Shown here: positions 17,500 through 27,900 of the stretch, in pieces | Position numbering within the stretch: position 1 is the stretch's first letter | Layout of the letters: every line of letters begins with the position of its first letter | Origin: a bacterium | GTDB lineage: Bacteria; Sumerlaeota; Sumerlaeia; SLMS01; JAHLLQ01 | NCBI GenBank assembly: GCA_020444065.1 | Contig: JAHLLQ010000001.1 | Coordinates: 1 to 64,000 of the forward strand | Direction of reading: 5' to 3' | DNA length: 64,000 bases | Program-made: the position numbers and the translations under genes | The notes under the pieces: model-generated | Told to the model about the DNA's origin: nothing | What the model saw: only the letters and a program-made list of their open reading frames with translations | The model's database searches: none

Positions 17500-17759
17500 G
17501 AGCTTTCCTCGAACTCGGTGTCTAGGGGGATGCCCGCCCGGATTCTGTATATGGCGAGATTCGCTCCAGCTCTCGCAGCAGGGGCATCGAACGGATATGC
17601 TCGATGGTACATGATTGATTTTAGAGCGGATAGGCCATTTGGACCCAAGGTGGCCGGGTATGATCCAGTGCTGATTTCCATTGGCAGACGCGATATTTAG
17701 CGGATATCAGTCGTTGTATTTCGTGTGATTCAGAGAAATCTCAAGGGAGCGGCCGAGCA

Positions 17760-19343
17760 ATGAAGCAGTTTCAGAGGTTCCTTCTCGAGATCTGGCAGGA
17801 GGCTGCCAGGCACATCGAAATCGCTGAATCCGCATCGCGCATAGCACCGATTGTCGCAAATCGCTTGTCCCATAGCTCACTCATTGTCCGAGCCACGAGT
17901 CCGGATGGGGGGGCACTGGAAACTGTAGCATCTGTCGCATCAGATGGGGCCCAGGTAGAGGTTGAGGCTCGGGATGATCTGCATCCTTCCGACCTCCGCG
18001 CCTTGATCGAGGGACGAAGGGCGCGAACGTCTCCGGCCCCAGTTGAATTTGCAGGACGGTATGCAGGTTTGCTGTCCGGCTCGGGCACCGGACGACCTGC
18101 AATGGCCGGACCCCTGCTGTTGGATGGGCAATTCTGTGGGATTCTCATTCTGCACGGTCTTCAGGGTGCGGTGTTTGATCATGCTGACGAAGAGGTTTTC
18201 GGCGCGCTCCTGGAACCGTTGGCCGCAGCACTTGGCAATGATCGTCGCCTGCGTGAATTGCGTCAGTTGCGGGAAGCAGCCGAGGCGGATCGTCGCTCCC
18301 TGTTGAGGCGCTTGGGCAGGGAATCCCTCTCCGTCCAGATCGTAGGGGAACAGGGCGGCTTCCGCATGGTCATGGAACGCGTCGACCAGGTCGGCCAAAC
18401 GAATGCTCCCGTGCTCCTGCTTGGAGAAACGGGAACAGGCAAAGAGGTTGTTGCGCGGGCCATTCACGAGAGGTCGAGGCGCGCCCGCGGTCCGTTCCTG
18501 CGCGTGAACTGTGGCGCGATTTCGTCGGAACTGATCGATTCCGAGCTATTTGGCCATGAGCGGGGGGCATTCACGGGTGCCTCGAACGCGCGCATGGGCT
18601 GGTTCGAGCGAGCAGACGGTGGGACTCTCTTCCTGGATGAAGTCGGCGAACTTCCCCCAGGCGCACAGGTCCGAATGCTACGCGTCCTGCAGGACGGGAT
18701 ATTTGAGCGAGTGGGTGCGCAACAATCCAAGCAGGTCGATGTGCGAATCGTTGCGGCGACGAACCGCGATTTGTCCAATATGGTTCGTCATGGGACGTTT
18801 CGTGAGGATCTGTGGTACCGACTCGCTGTCTTCCCGATTTACCTCCCCCCCCTGCGTGAAAGGGCGGAAGACCTCTATCCCTTGGCTTGCCACTTCGCAC
18901 GGCGTGCCTCCGAGCGTCTGGGGTTGTCCCTTCACGAGCCGACGCAACAGGACATGAGAATACTGAGTCGCTATGATTGGCCAGGGAATATCCGTGAGTT
19001 ATCCTCAGTGATCGAACGAGCGGCAATTCTGGGTGAAGGTCGTGGGTTGGAGATCGCCCGCGCACTTGGCCGGGGGATGACGGCCCAGGCGAGTCCGCTT
19101 CGAACTCAGGCTAGAAGCAGGGAGCGCGAGGGAGAAGAGGGACTCTCAACGTTGGAGGATGCGACGCGCCTCCACATTGAGAAGGCTCTTGAGCTCACAC
19201 AAGGAAGAGTAGACGGACCCAACGGGGCTGCGAAATTGTTATCCGTGAACCCCAACACGCTCCGATCGCGAATGCGCAAACTCCGGATCGATCGGAAGGA
19301 TTTCATTGGCATCGAACGATCACGCAATATCGAGCACCGCTAG
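17760..19343 (+). CDS. Sigma-54-dependent activator with GAF sensor domain
   Basis: 527 residues. The N-terminal ~165 residues form a GAF-type sensor, followed by a coiled coil (about 160-190). The central AAA+ domain has Walker A GETGTGKE (from about residue 222), the sigma-54 contact loop GAFTGA (269-274), Walker [12 protein letters not shown], the arginine-containing [11 protein letters not shown] sensor segment and DWPGNIREL. The C-terminal Fis-type helix-turn-helix (about 465-515) reads [20 protein letters not shown]. No receiver domain is present, so it should respond directly to a small ligand or redox state. GGGAG lies about 10 bases before the ATG. Its target is not evident; the divergent TSUP gene is one candidate. 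Confidence 0.9.
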   Translation: MKQFQRFLLEIWQEAARHIEIAESASRIAPIVANRLSHSSLIVRATSPDGGALETVASVASDGAQVEVEARDDLHPSDLRALIEGRRARTSPAPVEFAGRYAGLLSGSGTGRPAMAGPLLLDGQFCGILILHGLQGAVFDHADEEVFGALLEPLAAALGNDRRLRELRQLREAAEADRRSLLRRLGRESLSVQIVGEQGGFRMVMERVDQVGQTNAPVLLLGETGTGKEVVARAIHERSRRARGPFLRVNCGAISSELIDSELFGHERGAFTGASNARMGWFERADGGTLFLDEVGELPPGAQVRMLRVLQDGIFERVGAQQSKQVDVRIVAATNRDLSNMVRHGTFREDLWYRLAVFPIYLPPLRERAEDLYPLACHFARRASERLGLSLHEPTQQDMRILSRYDWPGNIRELSSVIERAAILGEGRGLEIARALGRGMTAQASPLRTQARSREREGEEGLSTLEDATRLHIEKALELTQGRVDGPNGAAKLLSVNPNTLRSRMRKLRIDRKDFIGIERSRNIEHR

Positions 19344-19396
19344 AGTATCGGCGAAGCCTTGGGGCGTGAATCTACTGACCTGTCTCTTCTGAAATC

Positions 19397-20455
19397 CTAT
19401 CCGCGGCGAGCCTGGAGGGCACTCCAGCCAGTCGTGGAGTGGCAACGGTCGTCCTTCTCAATCAGGAAGGCCTCAACGCCAGACAGGGCATCGATCATCT
19501 TCACGGCTGCTGCGGGGGCGGCGATGAAGGCGGCGGTGGACAGCGCATCGGCGCACATGACTGTATCGGCGACGATGCTGGCGCTGGTGCTCTGGAGCGG
19601 ACAGATTCCGGAACGCGGATCGACGATGTGGTGATAAATGCCGGCGTTGTCGTAGTAAATTTCGTAGCGACCGGACGTTGCGACAGCGCCGTCGCGCAGG
19701 TGCAAGACCTGCGGGTAGTTGCCATGCTTGCGTGGGTCTTCGACGGCGATGGTCCACGGTCGGCCCTTTTCATTCAGGCCGCGCGTGCGGATGTCTCCTC
19801 CACCATTCACGAGATGATTTGTCACGCCGTGGCGAGTCAGTACTTCCGATGCCCGATCGATGATGTAGCCCTTCGCGATGCCATCGAGCGTCACGCCCAT
19901 TCCGCGCTCATTCAGTCGCAGTTCTTTGTCGGCAACCTGAAGGTTCCGGATTCCAACGTGCGACAGTGCCGCAGAAATGTGGCGATGGAAGTCTGAAGCA
20001 GACGAGGCCTCACTCTCCAGCACATCGATCACCGGCTTAATCGTCACATCGAAGAGCCCGCCCGTGAGCTTGTGATACGCGAGCGATTCATTGACGACAG
20101 AAAGCAGTTCCGGCGGAGCACCCTTGAGAGCACCGTCTCGGTTGAGAGCAAAAAGTGGGGACGCAGAATCATGGCGACTCAGGAGCGGAACGAGACGATC
20201 GACTTCCTCGAAGGCACGGCCGATCGCTTCCTGGGCCAGAGAGCGCGATGCGTGGACTGCCGTGATGCTGACAGTCGTGCCCATCGCGACGCGCGTGAGT
20301 GAAACGCTCTCAAGGCCATCGCCGAGTTTGACGATGTTGAAGGTGCCTTGCAGCAGGCCGCCGGCAATAGCACCGACACCGAGCGCACCGCAGGTCTTCA
20401 AGAACGTTCGGCGGTCGCAGTTGCGCAGTGAATCGAAGATGCTCGAACGAGTCAT
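19397..20455 (-). CDS. apbE: FAD:protein FMN transferase ApbE (Tat-exported)
   Basis: 352 residues. It attaches FMN covalently to Thr in RnfG and RnfD, using FAD as donor. The start has a twin-arginine signal (CDRRTFLKTCGALGVGAIAGGLL). The ApbE fold follows, with MGTTVSI, ...GLFDVTIKPV, LDGIAKGYIIDRA, VNGGGDIRTRG and HHIVDPRSG motifs and a late TVMCADALSTAAF segment that holds the Mg ligand. The ATG at 20455 overlaps the stop of the preceding small gene (ATGA), and GGAAGG is about 9 bases upstream. It is the last gene of the kor-rnf operon, which fits its job as maturase of the complex. Confidence 0.95.
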   Translation of the reverse strand: MTRSSIFDSLRNCDRRTFLKTCGALGVGAIAGGLLQGTFNIVKLGDGLESVSLTRVAMGTTVSITAVHASRSLAQEAIGRAFEEVDRLVPLLSRHDSASPLFALNRDGALKGAPPELLSVVNESLAYHKLTGGLFDVTIKPVIDVLESEASSASDFHRHISAALSHVGIRNLQVADKELRLNERGMGVTLDGIAKGYIIDRASEVLTRHGVTNHLVNGGGDIRTRGLNEKGRPWTIAVEDPRKHGNYPQVLHLRDGAVATSGRYEIYYDNAGIYHHIVDPRSGICPLQSTSASIVADTVMCADALSTAAFIAAPAAAVKMIDALSGVEAFLIEKDDRCHSTTGWSALQARRG

Positions 20456-20682
20456 GTCATGCTTCCTTCCGCATGCCGGCGCTGGTCGCCGGCATGATCG
20501 CAGTGGGATGAGGACAATGCGCATCCCTCGCAGTTGTTTTCGTGACAATGAGAGCGGTCGCCGATGATGTCGGCACCCGCGGGAAGTTCCGGGTTCTGCT
20601 TCCTCAGAACAGTCATGACGCCCAACCACAGAAGCGACAGGCCGACGATCGTCCCGACGGCAATAAGCAGGTGATAGATCAC
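20452..20682 (-). CDS. Small Cys-rich membrane protein, NqrM-like
   Basis: 76-residue protein with one transmembrane helix (IYHLLIAVGTIVGLSLLWLG) and a Cys/His-rich tail (SHCHENNCEGCALSSSHC). The layout is that of NqrM (DUF539), a small factor needed to insert the iron centre between NqrD and NqrE; RnfA and RnfE are their homologues. The gene starts with GTG at 20682, overlaps the rnfA stop by 4 bases (GTGA), has GGAGGT 5 bases upstream, and its own stop overlaps the apbE start. Such tight coupling argues that it is real although short. Similarity to NqrM is judged from architecture and position, not alignment. Confidence 0.75.
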   Translation of the reverse strand: MIYHLLIAVGTIVGLSLLWLGVMTVLRKQNPELPAGADIIGDRSHCHENNCEGCALSSSHCDHAGDQRRHAEGSMT

Positions 20683-21266
20683 TCGCCACCTCCCATGCCG
20701 GCAAACCCCATGAAGGCCATCGACAGAATGCCGGCGACCATCAGCGTGATCGCAGCGCCCTTTACGACAGAAGACATATCGGAGAGTTCGAGGCGCTCGC
20801 GAATGCCGGACATCAGCAGTAACGCCAGCGTGAACCCGGCGCCCGCACCAACCGCGAAGCTGAGGCACTGGACAAAGTTGTAGCCGCGGCTCGTTTGAAA
20901 GAGCGCCACGCCGAGAATCGCGCAATTCGTCGTGATCAGCGGAAGGAAGATGCCGAGGGCTCTGAAGAGAGCGGGGCTGAACTTCTTTACGAACATCTCG
21001 ACCAATTGCACGGAGGAGGCGATGACGACGATGTATGAAATCAGGTGCAGATAGGGGGCGTTAATCGCAGTGAGGATCTGGTGAATCGCGTACGCACACA
21101 TTGAACTGACAAGCATGACGAACGTCACCGCGGCACCCATGCGGACGGCTGTGTCCGTCTTGTTGGAGACGCCGAGGAATGGGCAGATACCCAGGAAAAG
21201 GCTGAGCACGAAGTTGTTAATCAGCACCGCCTGGAGGAGGATTTTCAATGGGGAATCGGTATTCAT
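20679..21266 (-). CDS. rnfA: Rnf complex subunit RnfA
   Basis: 195-residue inner-membrane protein with six helices. It is the RnfA/NqrE-type half of the ion-translocating core and pairs with RnfE around a [2Fe-2S] centre. Typical motifs are LINNFVLSLFLGICPFLGVS (N-terminal, with the conserved Cys) and LPLITTNCAILGVAL (the second conserved Cys after TTN). ATG 21266 overlaps the rnfE stop as ATGA, and AAGGAGG is 7 bases before it. Length matches the family. Upstream extension in the same frame has no similarity. Confidence 0.95.
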   Translation of the reverse strand: MNTDSPLKILLQAVLINNFVLSLFLGICPFLGVSNKTDTAVRMGAAVTFVMLVSSMCAYAIHQILTAINAPYLHLISYIVVIASSVQLVEMFVKKFSPALFRALGIFLPLITTNCAILGVALFQTSRGYNFVQCLSFAVGAGAGFTLALLLMSGIRERLELSDMSSVVKGAAITLMVAGILSMAFMGFAGMGGGE

Positions 21267-21895
21267 GCAGCAGCCTCCTTGCGACGTTCGCGCATCCAAT
21301 TGAAAAGCAGGAGCCACCCGCCCAGAACGAAGAAAGCACCGCCCGGCAGGACCATCACGACCCAGGGCTCGAAGTGAGAGCCAAGGATCGGAACACCGGC
21401 AAACGTCCCGTTTCCAAGAATCTCGCGGACGACGCCGAGCGAAAGGCATGCGATGGTGAACCCGATTCCCATGCCAAGCGCGTCGAGAATAGAACGGCCG
21501 ACGCTGTTCTTCGAGGCAAATGCCTCCGCCCGGCCTAGGATGATGCAGTTCACAACAATTAGCGCGATGAAGGCGCCCAGGGCGTTATAGATTTCCAGAC
21601 TGATCGCCTGGATCAAGTAATCAACGACTGTCACGAAGGTCGCAATGATCAGAATGAAGGAGGCGATGCGGACCTGTTTCGGGATCCACTTACGAACGAG
21701 AGAAACCATGACGCTCGACATCAGGAGCACGAAGGTCGTCGCCATTCCCATCGCCAGCGCATTGATGACCGAGTTTGTCACGGCAAGTGTCGGGCACATG
21801 CCCAACAGCGCCACGAATACAGGGTTTTCGCGCCAGAGGCCCTTGATGAACTCGTCCATGGACGGGTTGATGGCGGGCGAATTACTCGGAGACAT
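21263..21895 (-). CDS. rnfE: Rnf complex subunit RnfE
   Basis: 210-residue six-helix membrane protein, partner of RnfA. It carries FIKGLWRENPVFVALLGMCPTLAVT (first Cys motif) and LIVVNCIILGRAEAFASKN (second Cys motif), hallmarks of RnfE/NqrD. ATG 21895 lies inside the last codons of rnfG (14-base overlap) and has GGGAG 7-8 bases upstream; a second in-frame ATG at 21859 lacks a comparable site. Confidence 0.95.
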   Translation of the reverse strand: MSPSNSPAINPSMDEFIKGLWRENPVFVALLGMCPTLAVTNSVINALAMGMATTFVLLMSSVMVSLVRKWIPKQVRIASFILIIATFVTVVDYLIQAISLEIYNALGAFIALIVVNCIILGRAEAFASKNSVGRSILDALGMGIGFTIACLSLGVVREILGNGTFAGVPILGSHFEPWVVMVLPGGAFFVLGGWLLLFNWMRERRKEAAA

Positions 21896-22601
21896 CGTCC
21901 GCTCCCTTTTTCAGAATATCAACGCTGCGTTCGATGACGGGTACTGTCGATTCAGTATCTGTGCCGAGGATTGTCGCGACGGCACGCGAAGAGATTGTCG
22001 CACCCGTGATCGCTTCCATTTCCCAGGGTTGCGTCTTCTCCCCGTTCTTCACAAGCTTGACCTTCTCCTTCACCGCCGACCCATCGTCCGTCAGAGGAAT
22101 GGCCAGTTCATTGAAATTCGACAGGAATGCAGGATCGCTGATGATCTTGTCGCCCAGGCCGGGAGTTTCTTTACTCTCAAGGACCTTGAAACCAATGATT
22201 GCGTGCTTCGAGGGCGAGTAGCCGTAGATCAAAGAAATGGTATCCTGGAAGCCTTGTCCGGCAGTCTGTATGGCAACGCCTACAACTTCGCCATCATCGT
22301 CATAGCCGACGTAGAACTTCTTCTGCACCGGCGCATCCATGGTGGTGGGTTCGAGCTTGCCGTCGACCTCTGCGAACGGATGCTGAGACGTCGCGCCGGG
22401 GAGAACTTCGACAATGGCCGCCTCAAGCGCCGCCTCCTTGTTGGCGACGATGAAAGGCAACGTCAGTTGGAACGTCGCCACGATCAGGATGCCGGAGGCC
22501 AATCCAATACCGGCCATCGTCATGATCAGACGCAACGGACTGGGCGAATCGTCCTGCGGGACGACTTGTTGCTGCGGCATCTGTTGTTCCATATCAGACA
22601 T
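21882..22601 (-). CDS. rnfG: Rnf complex subunit RnfG (covalent FMN)
   Basis: 239 residues: short cytoplasmic N-terminus, one transmembrane helix (about 24-50) and a periplasmic FMN-binding domain. The flavinylation motif EAITGATISSRAV places the modified Thr at about residue 202. ETPGLGDKI, another family motif, is present at about 145-152. RnfG passes electrons between the membrane core and RnfD. Its ATG directly abuts the rnfD stop (TAAATG). Confidence 0.95.
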   Translation of the reverse strand: MSDMEQQMPQQQVVPQDDSPSPLRLIMTMAGIGLASGILIVATFQLTLPFIVANKEAALEAAIVEVLPGATSQHPFAEVDGKLEPTTMDAPVQKKFYVGYDDDGEVVGVAIQTAGQGFQDTISLIYGYSPSKHAIIGFKVLESKETPGLGDKIISDPAFLSNFNELAIPLTDDGSAVKEKVKLVKNGEKTQPWEMEAITGATISSRAVATILGTDTESTVPVIERSVDILKKGADDVSE

Positions 22602-23633
22602 TTAGGCAGCTTCCGCTTTCGATTTCACCGCGCCGTAGATGCGCGGCTGCGTCCAACGATCGATCAGTGGCGACAGTGCGTTCATGAATAGGATCGAGTA
22701 CATCACGCCTTCGGGCAAACCGCCGAACTCGCGGATTGCCACGACCAGAATCCCGATCCCTGCGGCAAAGAACCAACACCCACGGGGAGTAACGGGAGAA
22801 GTCACTGGGTCGGTTGCCATGTAGATCGCACCAAGCATCAATCCGCCACACAGCAGATGTTGCACGGGTCCGGGATACTTATCGGCGTCAATCAAGTGCA
22901 ACAAGGTCGCCAAAATAGCGACCGTCAAAAAGATTCCGACGGGAATGCGCCATTTGATGAAGCCGCGTACGCCAAGGTAGATGCCCCCGGCGAGCAGAAG
23001 GAGCGCACACGTCTCGCCGATCGAACCGGAGATATTGCCGAGGAGGAGCGAACTTGCCTGGGTCGAGATGCCCTCGAACTTCATCTTCGCCAACGGCGTC
23101 GCCGCCGTAATGGCATCGAACTCCGGACGCATGAACGGAAGGGCAAACGTGTCGCCACGCAGACGGAAGAAGTCCTGCAGTCCCGAATGAACCGGCCATG
23201 TGGTCAGCGCGAGGGGGAATGAGGCCTGGAGGAAGGCGCGTCCCGTCAGCGACGGATTGAAGACGTTATTGCCGAGTCCCCCGAAGAGATACTTGCCCAG
23301 CGCGACCGCGACAATTCCACCCATCAGCGCCATCCAGATCGGCAAGCCCGGCGGCAAGGTCAGCGCAAGGAGAATTGCCGTCAGCAGTGCGCTGCCGTCG
23401 CGCAGCGTGCTTTCGCTCCAGCGAGGCCGGCCAGTGATGATCCACTCCGTCCCCATGGCGCCAATCGTACAGGCCAACAGCACCATCAGCGCGCTGATTC
23501 CGAACAAGTACAACGCAACGAGCACGACAGGCGCCAGCGCGTAAAGCACATGCCGCATCACCTTGGGCGTGTCGACCGGGCGCTTCAGGAACGGCCCCGT
23601 GGAGATAATCAGCTTGGGCGATTGTGCACTCAT
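22602..23633 (-). CDS. rnfD: Rnf complex subunit RnfD (covalent FMN)
   Basis: 343-residue polytopic membrane protein of the NqrB/RnfD family, about 9-10 helices. Motifs: FGGLGNNVFNPSLTGRAFL and the flavinylation segment DAITAATPLA (residues 173-182, Thr 179 the expected FMN site), and near the end TDPVTSPVTPRG. It forms the main ion-channel subunit with FMN and riboflavin. Start overlaps the rnfC stop as ATGA. Confidence 0.95.
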   Translation of the reverse strand: MSAQSPKLIISTGPFLKRPVDTPKVMRHVLYALAPVVLVALYLFGISALMVLLACTIGAMGTEWIITGRPRWSESTLRDGSALLTAILLALTLPPGLPIWMALMGGIVAVALGKYLFGGLGNNVFNPSLTGRAFLQASFPLALTTWPVHSGLQDFFRLRGDTFALPFMRPEFDAITAATPLAKMKFEGISTQASSLLLGNISGSIGETCALLLLAGGIYLGVRGFIKWRIPVGIFLTVAILATLLHLIDADKYPGPVQHLLCGGLMLGAIYMATDPVTSPVTPRGCWFFAAGIGILVVAIREFGGLPEGVMYSILFMNALSPLIDRWTQPRIYGAVKSKAEAA

Positions 23634-24973
23634 GCGGCGTTGTTCTTCTTCCGAGCCATCTCTTCACGGATGACTCCCTTGGCCACGCGGAATCGCTGGA
23701 CCAGGGGAATGTTCGACGGACAGACATAGGAGCATGATCCGCACTCCATGCAATCCATCAGATGATAGTTCTCCAGCATCTCGTCGTACCGCCCCATCCG
23801 GGCCAGCGCGCCGAGTTGAGTCGGATTCAGGAACACCGGACATGCGTCAAGGCAACTGGCGCACCGAATGCACGCATACTCCTGCCGCGGTCCGGCTGCC
23901 TGCTTCGAAGTCAGGCACACAATTCCAGACACGCCCTTTGTAACAGGGACGCGCAGATCGTACTGCGGCGTGCCCATCATCGGGCCGCCAAAGAGAATCT
24001 GAGACGCGTCCTCGGTGATACCACCGCAGTAGTCGAGGATCTCCTGGAGAGCGGTCCCGACCGGGACAAGAAGCGTCGATGGTTGCTTGATGCCAGGGCC
24101 GGTCACTGTGATGACGCGCTCGATCAGAGGCTGGCCGAAGGAGAAGAGCTCGCCGATTCCCGCTACCGTCCCAACGTTCTGCACAACAACCTGTGCATCG
24201 AGCGGAAGTTTGCCGCTGGGGATCTCACGCTGCAGAACGGCCGTGACGAGCATCTTTTCCGCGCCTTGTGGGTACTTCGTTTCCAGAGGGACCAATTCGC
24301 ACGGAAGATCCGCCGGCACGCGGTCTTGCAGGCCGCGGATAGCGTCCCACTTGTTCGTCTCGACGCCGATGAAAGTCTTCTCTGCACCAAGCAGTTTCTG
24401 GATAATGCGGATTCCAAGGAAGATCGCATCCGCCCAATCCAACATGATGCGATGGTCGGTCGTCAGGTAGGGCTCACATTCGCATCCGTTAACGAGGAAA
24501 TACTGGACGTGCTTGCCCTCGGGAACAGAGAGCTTCACATGCGTCGGGAATGCCGCCCCGCCGAGACCGACGAAGCCGCCTTCCTTGACCATTGTCAGCA
24601 GTTGCTCGGCCGGCATGGATTCCCAATCAACGGGTTCTTCATTATGTAGAGTCTGCGGCGATGAGGGATCCGTTGCGATGACAATCGATTCCACCATTCG
24701 CCCCGACGGGTGATGCCGAAGTTCGATCGCCTTTACCTTTCCCGTCACGGATGCATGGAGAGGCACCGAAACAAAGCCACCGGCCTTTGCAATCAACTGA
24801 CCGCGATAAACGCGATCGCCGGCTTTCACAAGAGCGACCGACGGTGCCCCCAAGTGCTGGCTGAGCGGCAATACCACCTCGGCCGGCATCGGGATACGCT
24901 CAATCAAGCGCCCCTCGGTCAGTCCTTTGTTCTCCGGCGGATGAACACCGTGGCGGAAAGTCTTTGCGCTCAT
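23630..24973 (-). CDS. rnfC: Rnf complex subunit RnfC
   Basis: 447 residues. RnfC is the peripheral NADH/FMN subunit. The glycine-rich nucleotide/FMN region is seen at VGLGGAAFPTHVKL and NGCECEPYLTTDHR (about 155-195), followed by the SLBB-type domain. Two [4Fe-4S] motifs follow, CIRCASCLDACP and CMECGSCSYVCP (about 367-415). Length is standard (no long C-terminal repeats as in some Proteobacteria). ATG overlaps the stop of the PFOR-like gene by 4 bases. Confidence 0.95.
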   Translation of the reverse strand: MSAKTFRHGVHPPENKGLTEGRLIERIPMPAEVVLPLSQHLGAPSVALVKAGDRVYRGQLIAKAGGFVSVPLHASVTGKVKAIELRHHPSGRMVESIVIATDPSSPQTLHNEEPVDWESMPAEQLLTMVKEGGFVGLGGAAFPTHVKLSVPEGKHVQYFLVNGCECEPYLTTDHRIMLDWADAIFLGIRIIQKLLGAEKTFIGVETNKWDAIRGLQDRVPADLPCELVPLETKYPQGAEKMLVTAVLQREIPSGKLPLDAQVVVQNVGTVAGIGELFSFGQPLIERVITVTGPGIKQPSTLLVPVGTALQEILDYCGGITEDASQILFGGPMMGTPQYDLRVPVTKGVSGIVCLTSKQAAGPRQEYACIRCASCLDACPVFLNPTQLGALARMGRYDEMLENYHLMDCMECGSCSYVCPSNIPLVQRFRVAKGVIREEMARKKNNAA

Positions 24974-27900
24974 GACTCCGTCCCTACTTCTGCTTCACTT
25001 GCGCGGTTCGCCAGGAATTCACGAAGCGACTGACGGAAGAAGTCCGGGTCGTTGCTGTAGCCGGACAGTGCCAGCAGGCGCTGGACGATCTTCTGTCGGG
25101 TTTCCTCCGGTGTCTCTGCAACGACAACTGGCTCCGGTGGCGTGGGACTCGAAGCGGGCTCCTCAACAAGCGCGGGAGCCTTACCCGATGCGATCCGTTG
25201 CAGTTCATGCCATTCGGCGAGCTTCTTCTCGCTGAATGCGATCAATTCCGGGGACAGGATCGCAAGAAACTGGCGTCCACGCGCATCGGCTCCACGAACA
25301 AACGCGTGCAGCCCGGAACGCTCGTCTTCCGAGATCTGAAGGTACTCTGCGAGCGGCATCCCGCGCTCCCCTGCCGGAGCTTTGCGGAAGCCGTTCTGGA
25401 AACGCGCTTCCTGCACCGCCCAGTCAGCCGGAGTTGCAGCCACTTCCAGAGCTTCAACATCTCCGCCTGGCTTTTGGACGTTCAGAGTATGCGTTCCCCA
25501 ATCCTCAGAGGCTGCGCGATTATCGCCCAATTGCAGCTTGCCCGAGGCATATCGGAAGAGCGGGAAAACGCGGCCGGAAACTGCGATTTCTGCATGAGCG
25601 ACGATCTTCTGCGGGGCAACACCGCTGCTCGCCGGGTGAGGCGCATGGACGTGCAAGAGGGCCGGTCGGGAGGACTCCATGCAGTCGACGACTCCAGCGA
25701 CGAGATGTGCCGGCGCACCGATGCTGCTTTGCAGTGCGATCGCATCGTACCGGCGAGCCAAGGCCAGCAGATCGATCTTGGGATCTGCGCCATCTGTGTT
25801 GAGAAGAACAACATTCACCGGGTATTCCGACTTCAGCAGTGCCGCGACCGATGCAGAACTCGCCTTTGCACTATCGCAAAGCACAACGATTGGGGGCAGG
25901 AGGTGCTTGGCATCGACTTCCTGCGCGACTCCTGCGGCAACAAGGTCATCGGCTTCCTGCACGATCTGCAATTCTCCAGCGATCTGTTGCCGGATACCTT
26001 CCATCATGCCGCGTGCAATGCCTGCAATGTCGCCGGCATCCTGAGCAAGCCACGGATTCCGGTGTGGGTTGTATGGATAGGTGGCATTCCAGTAGGCAGC
26101 GCCGTCGCGATCAATAGCTAACACTAAGGGTGTCCGCGACGGAACGGTGCCGGAGTAGCTCTGCTGTTGCTTCTCGAGGCTCGTCAGCAGATGTCCGAGG
26201 TGCTTCAGTAATTCGACATCGCGATCTTCGATTCCGCGGTTGTCACCGAAGATACCCAACAGTGCGTCAGGCTTCACATTAGAAGTCTCCAACTGCGCGA
26301 TCTTCTGATGGAAGGCTTCGAAGTCGTTGATCTTGAGAGTCGCATCGACTTTCCCCTGGATTCGATCGCGTACGCGGTCGATCAACGTGGTCAGATGCTT
26401 CGCATGTGCCGCGTAACGCGGATAAACACACGAGTGAATTGCCGCCGTGATCAAATGGACGGCAATCTTGGTGCTATCGCCCGGCAGCGAACCATCGCCA
26501 CCGACCAGAGAGAAGTACGCAGAGGGATCGAGCAGTCTGTTCAATTGCGACTGCGGTTTGTCCGCGCTGACGAGATCCGAGATACTGGCAGCTGGAACTT
26601 CACGCTGGAATTCGCAATCTTTGCGACCCACGGACAGCATCTCCTCGGATTGCTCCGCCCACTCGATGGCCCCCTCGGGACAAACTTCGAGACACAAGCC
26701 ACATGCCGTGCAACTCATCGGATCGATCGCAATGGTCAGGAGCCGACGATCATCCTTGTCGCGCGAATCGAAGAACTCCTCCGTTCGACTGAACGTGTAG
26801 TTCGGCGTCGCCGCCTGCAGCTTTTCGAATTCCTCATCGAAGACCTTGCGATCGTCCTCGCTCGGCTTCATGCGATCCATGAGTCGCTTGTAGGCCTCAT
26901 CAAGCAGCGGGCCGAATGCGAGAAACTGTCCGAGATCGTCTTTGGAAACGATCGTTGTGGCTTGTTGTGCCAGATGTTTCTGAATGCGCTGAAGCTGCAC
27001 AAGTCCATCGCAGCGATTCATCACAGTCTCGATCAGCTCCGAGGGCGTACTCACCGTCGACGGCATCGCCGAGTCGGGACACTGCGACCAACACGACGCA
27101 CATCCCGTGCAGTTCTCGGGCAGCCAGTGCGGTATGCGAAGACGCCATGGTGTCAGATCGCGGAAAGCGCTGCTGCCCGCCGGGATTATTCCCGATGCCA
27201 AATGCGGATCCGTCGCGGCCTGCTCAGGCTGGCCGGAATCGTAGAGGAATCCAACCGAATGCCAGAACCGCGCGCGGTTGAAGACAGTTGCGTCGGCGCC
27301 ATCTTCGCCGATCGTCCAGGGCGCATCGCCTTCTGGATTTGCAGGGCTTGGTGGAAGATCCTTGCCCGACCAAACGAGCTCCGCCGCTTCCTCTGCTGCG
27401 CGCTGCATACAGTCGGCGATCTGCGCGGCCAACTGCTCCCCGCCCAACTTCGTGAGGCGTTCGCGCAGTGCCTTGCGAACGTCTGCCTGCTTCGTATCCT
27501 CTACCAGCGTTCCAAGTGCCGCGCCGATGAGTGCCCAGCAGGCCAGCGAATCGAAGAACGCCGGCTGATCGGAAGCTTCACTTGAGATATTCTCGGCGTC
27601 GACGACGGTGATCTTCAATTCATTCTTGCAAATCCACTGTGCCGTCGACCGAGGCATCTCCGCCCAGAAGGAATTGGGATCGCAATCCGTTGCCACGATT
27701 ACATGTGCCCGCTTCTTCACGGACGACTGAGTTTCGTTCGCATCCAGGAGGTTTGACGATGCGACCAGGAGGATGTCGGACTTCTCCGGCGCCGTTGAAG
27801 CCACATCGGCGTCGCTTGCGTATGCGATGACGAGAGAAGCGGGAAGAAGATCCGATCCAAGACCGCCGGCTGCGAAGGTGCGCACATCCCAGTTCGAAGC

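Noticed and set aside
17500-17759. Sigma-54 promoter next to the activator gene
   Set aside because: TTGGCAGAC resembles the -24 box, but no GC/TTGC -12 box lies at the fixed spacing.
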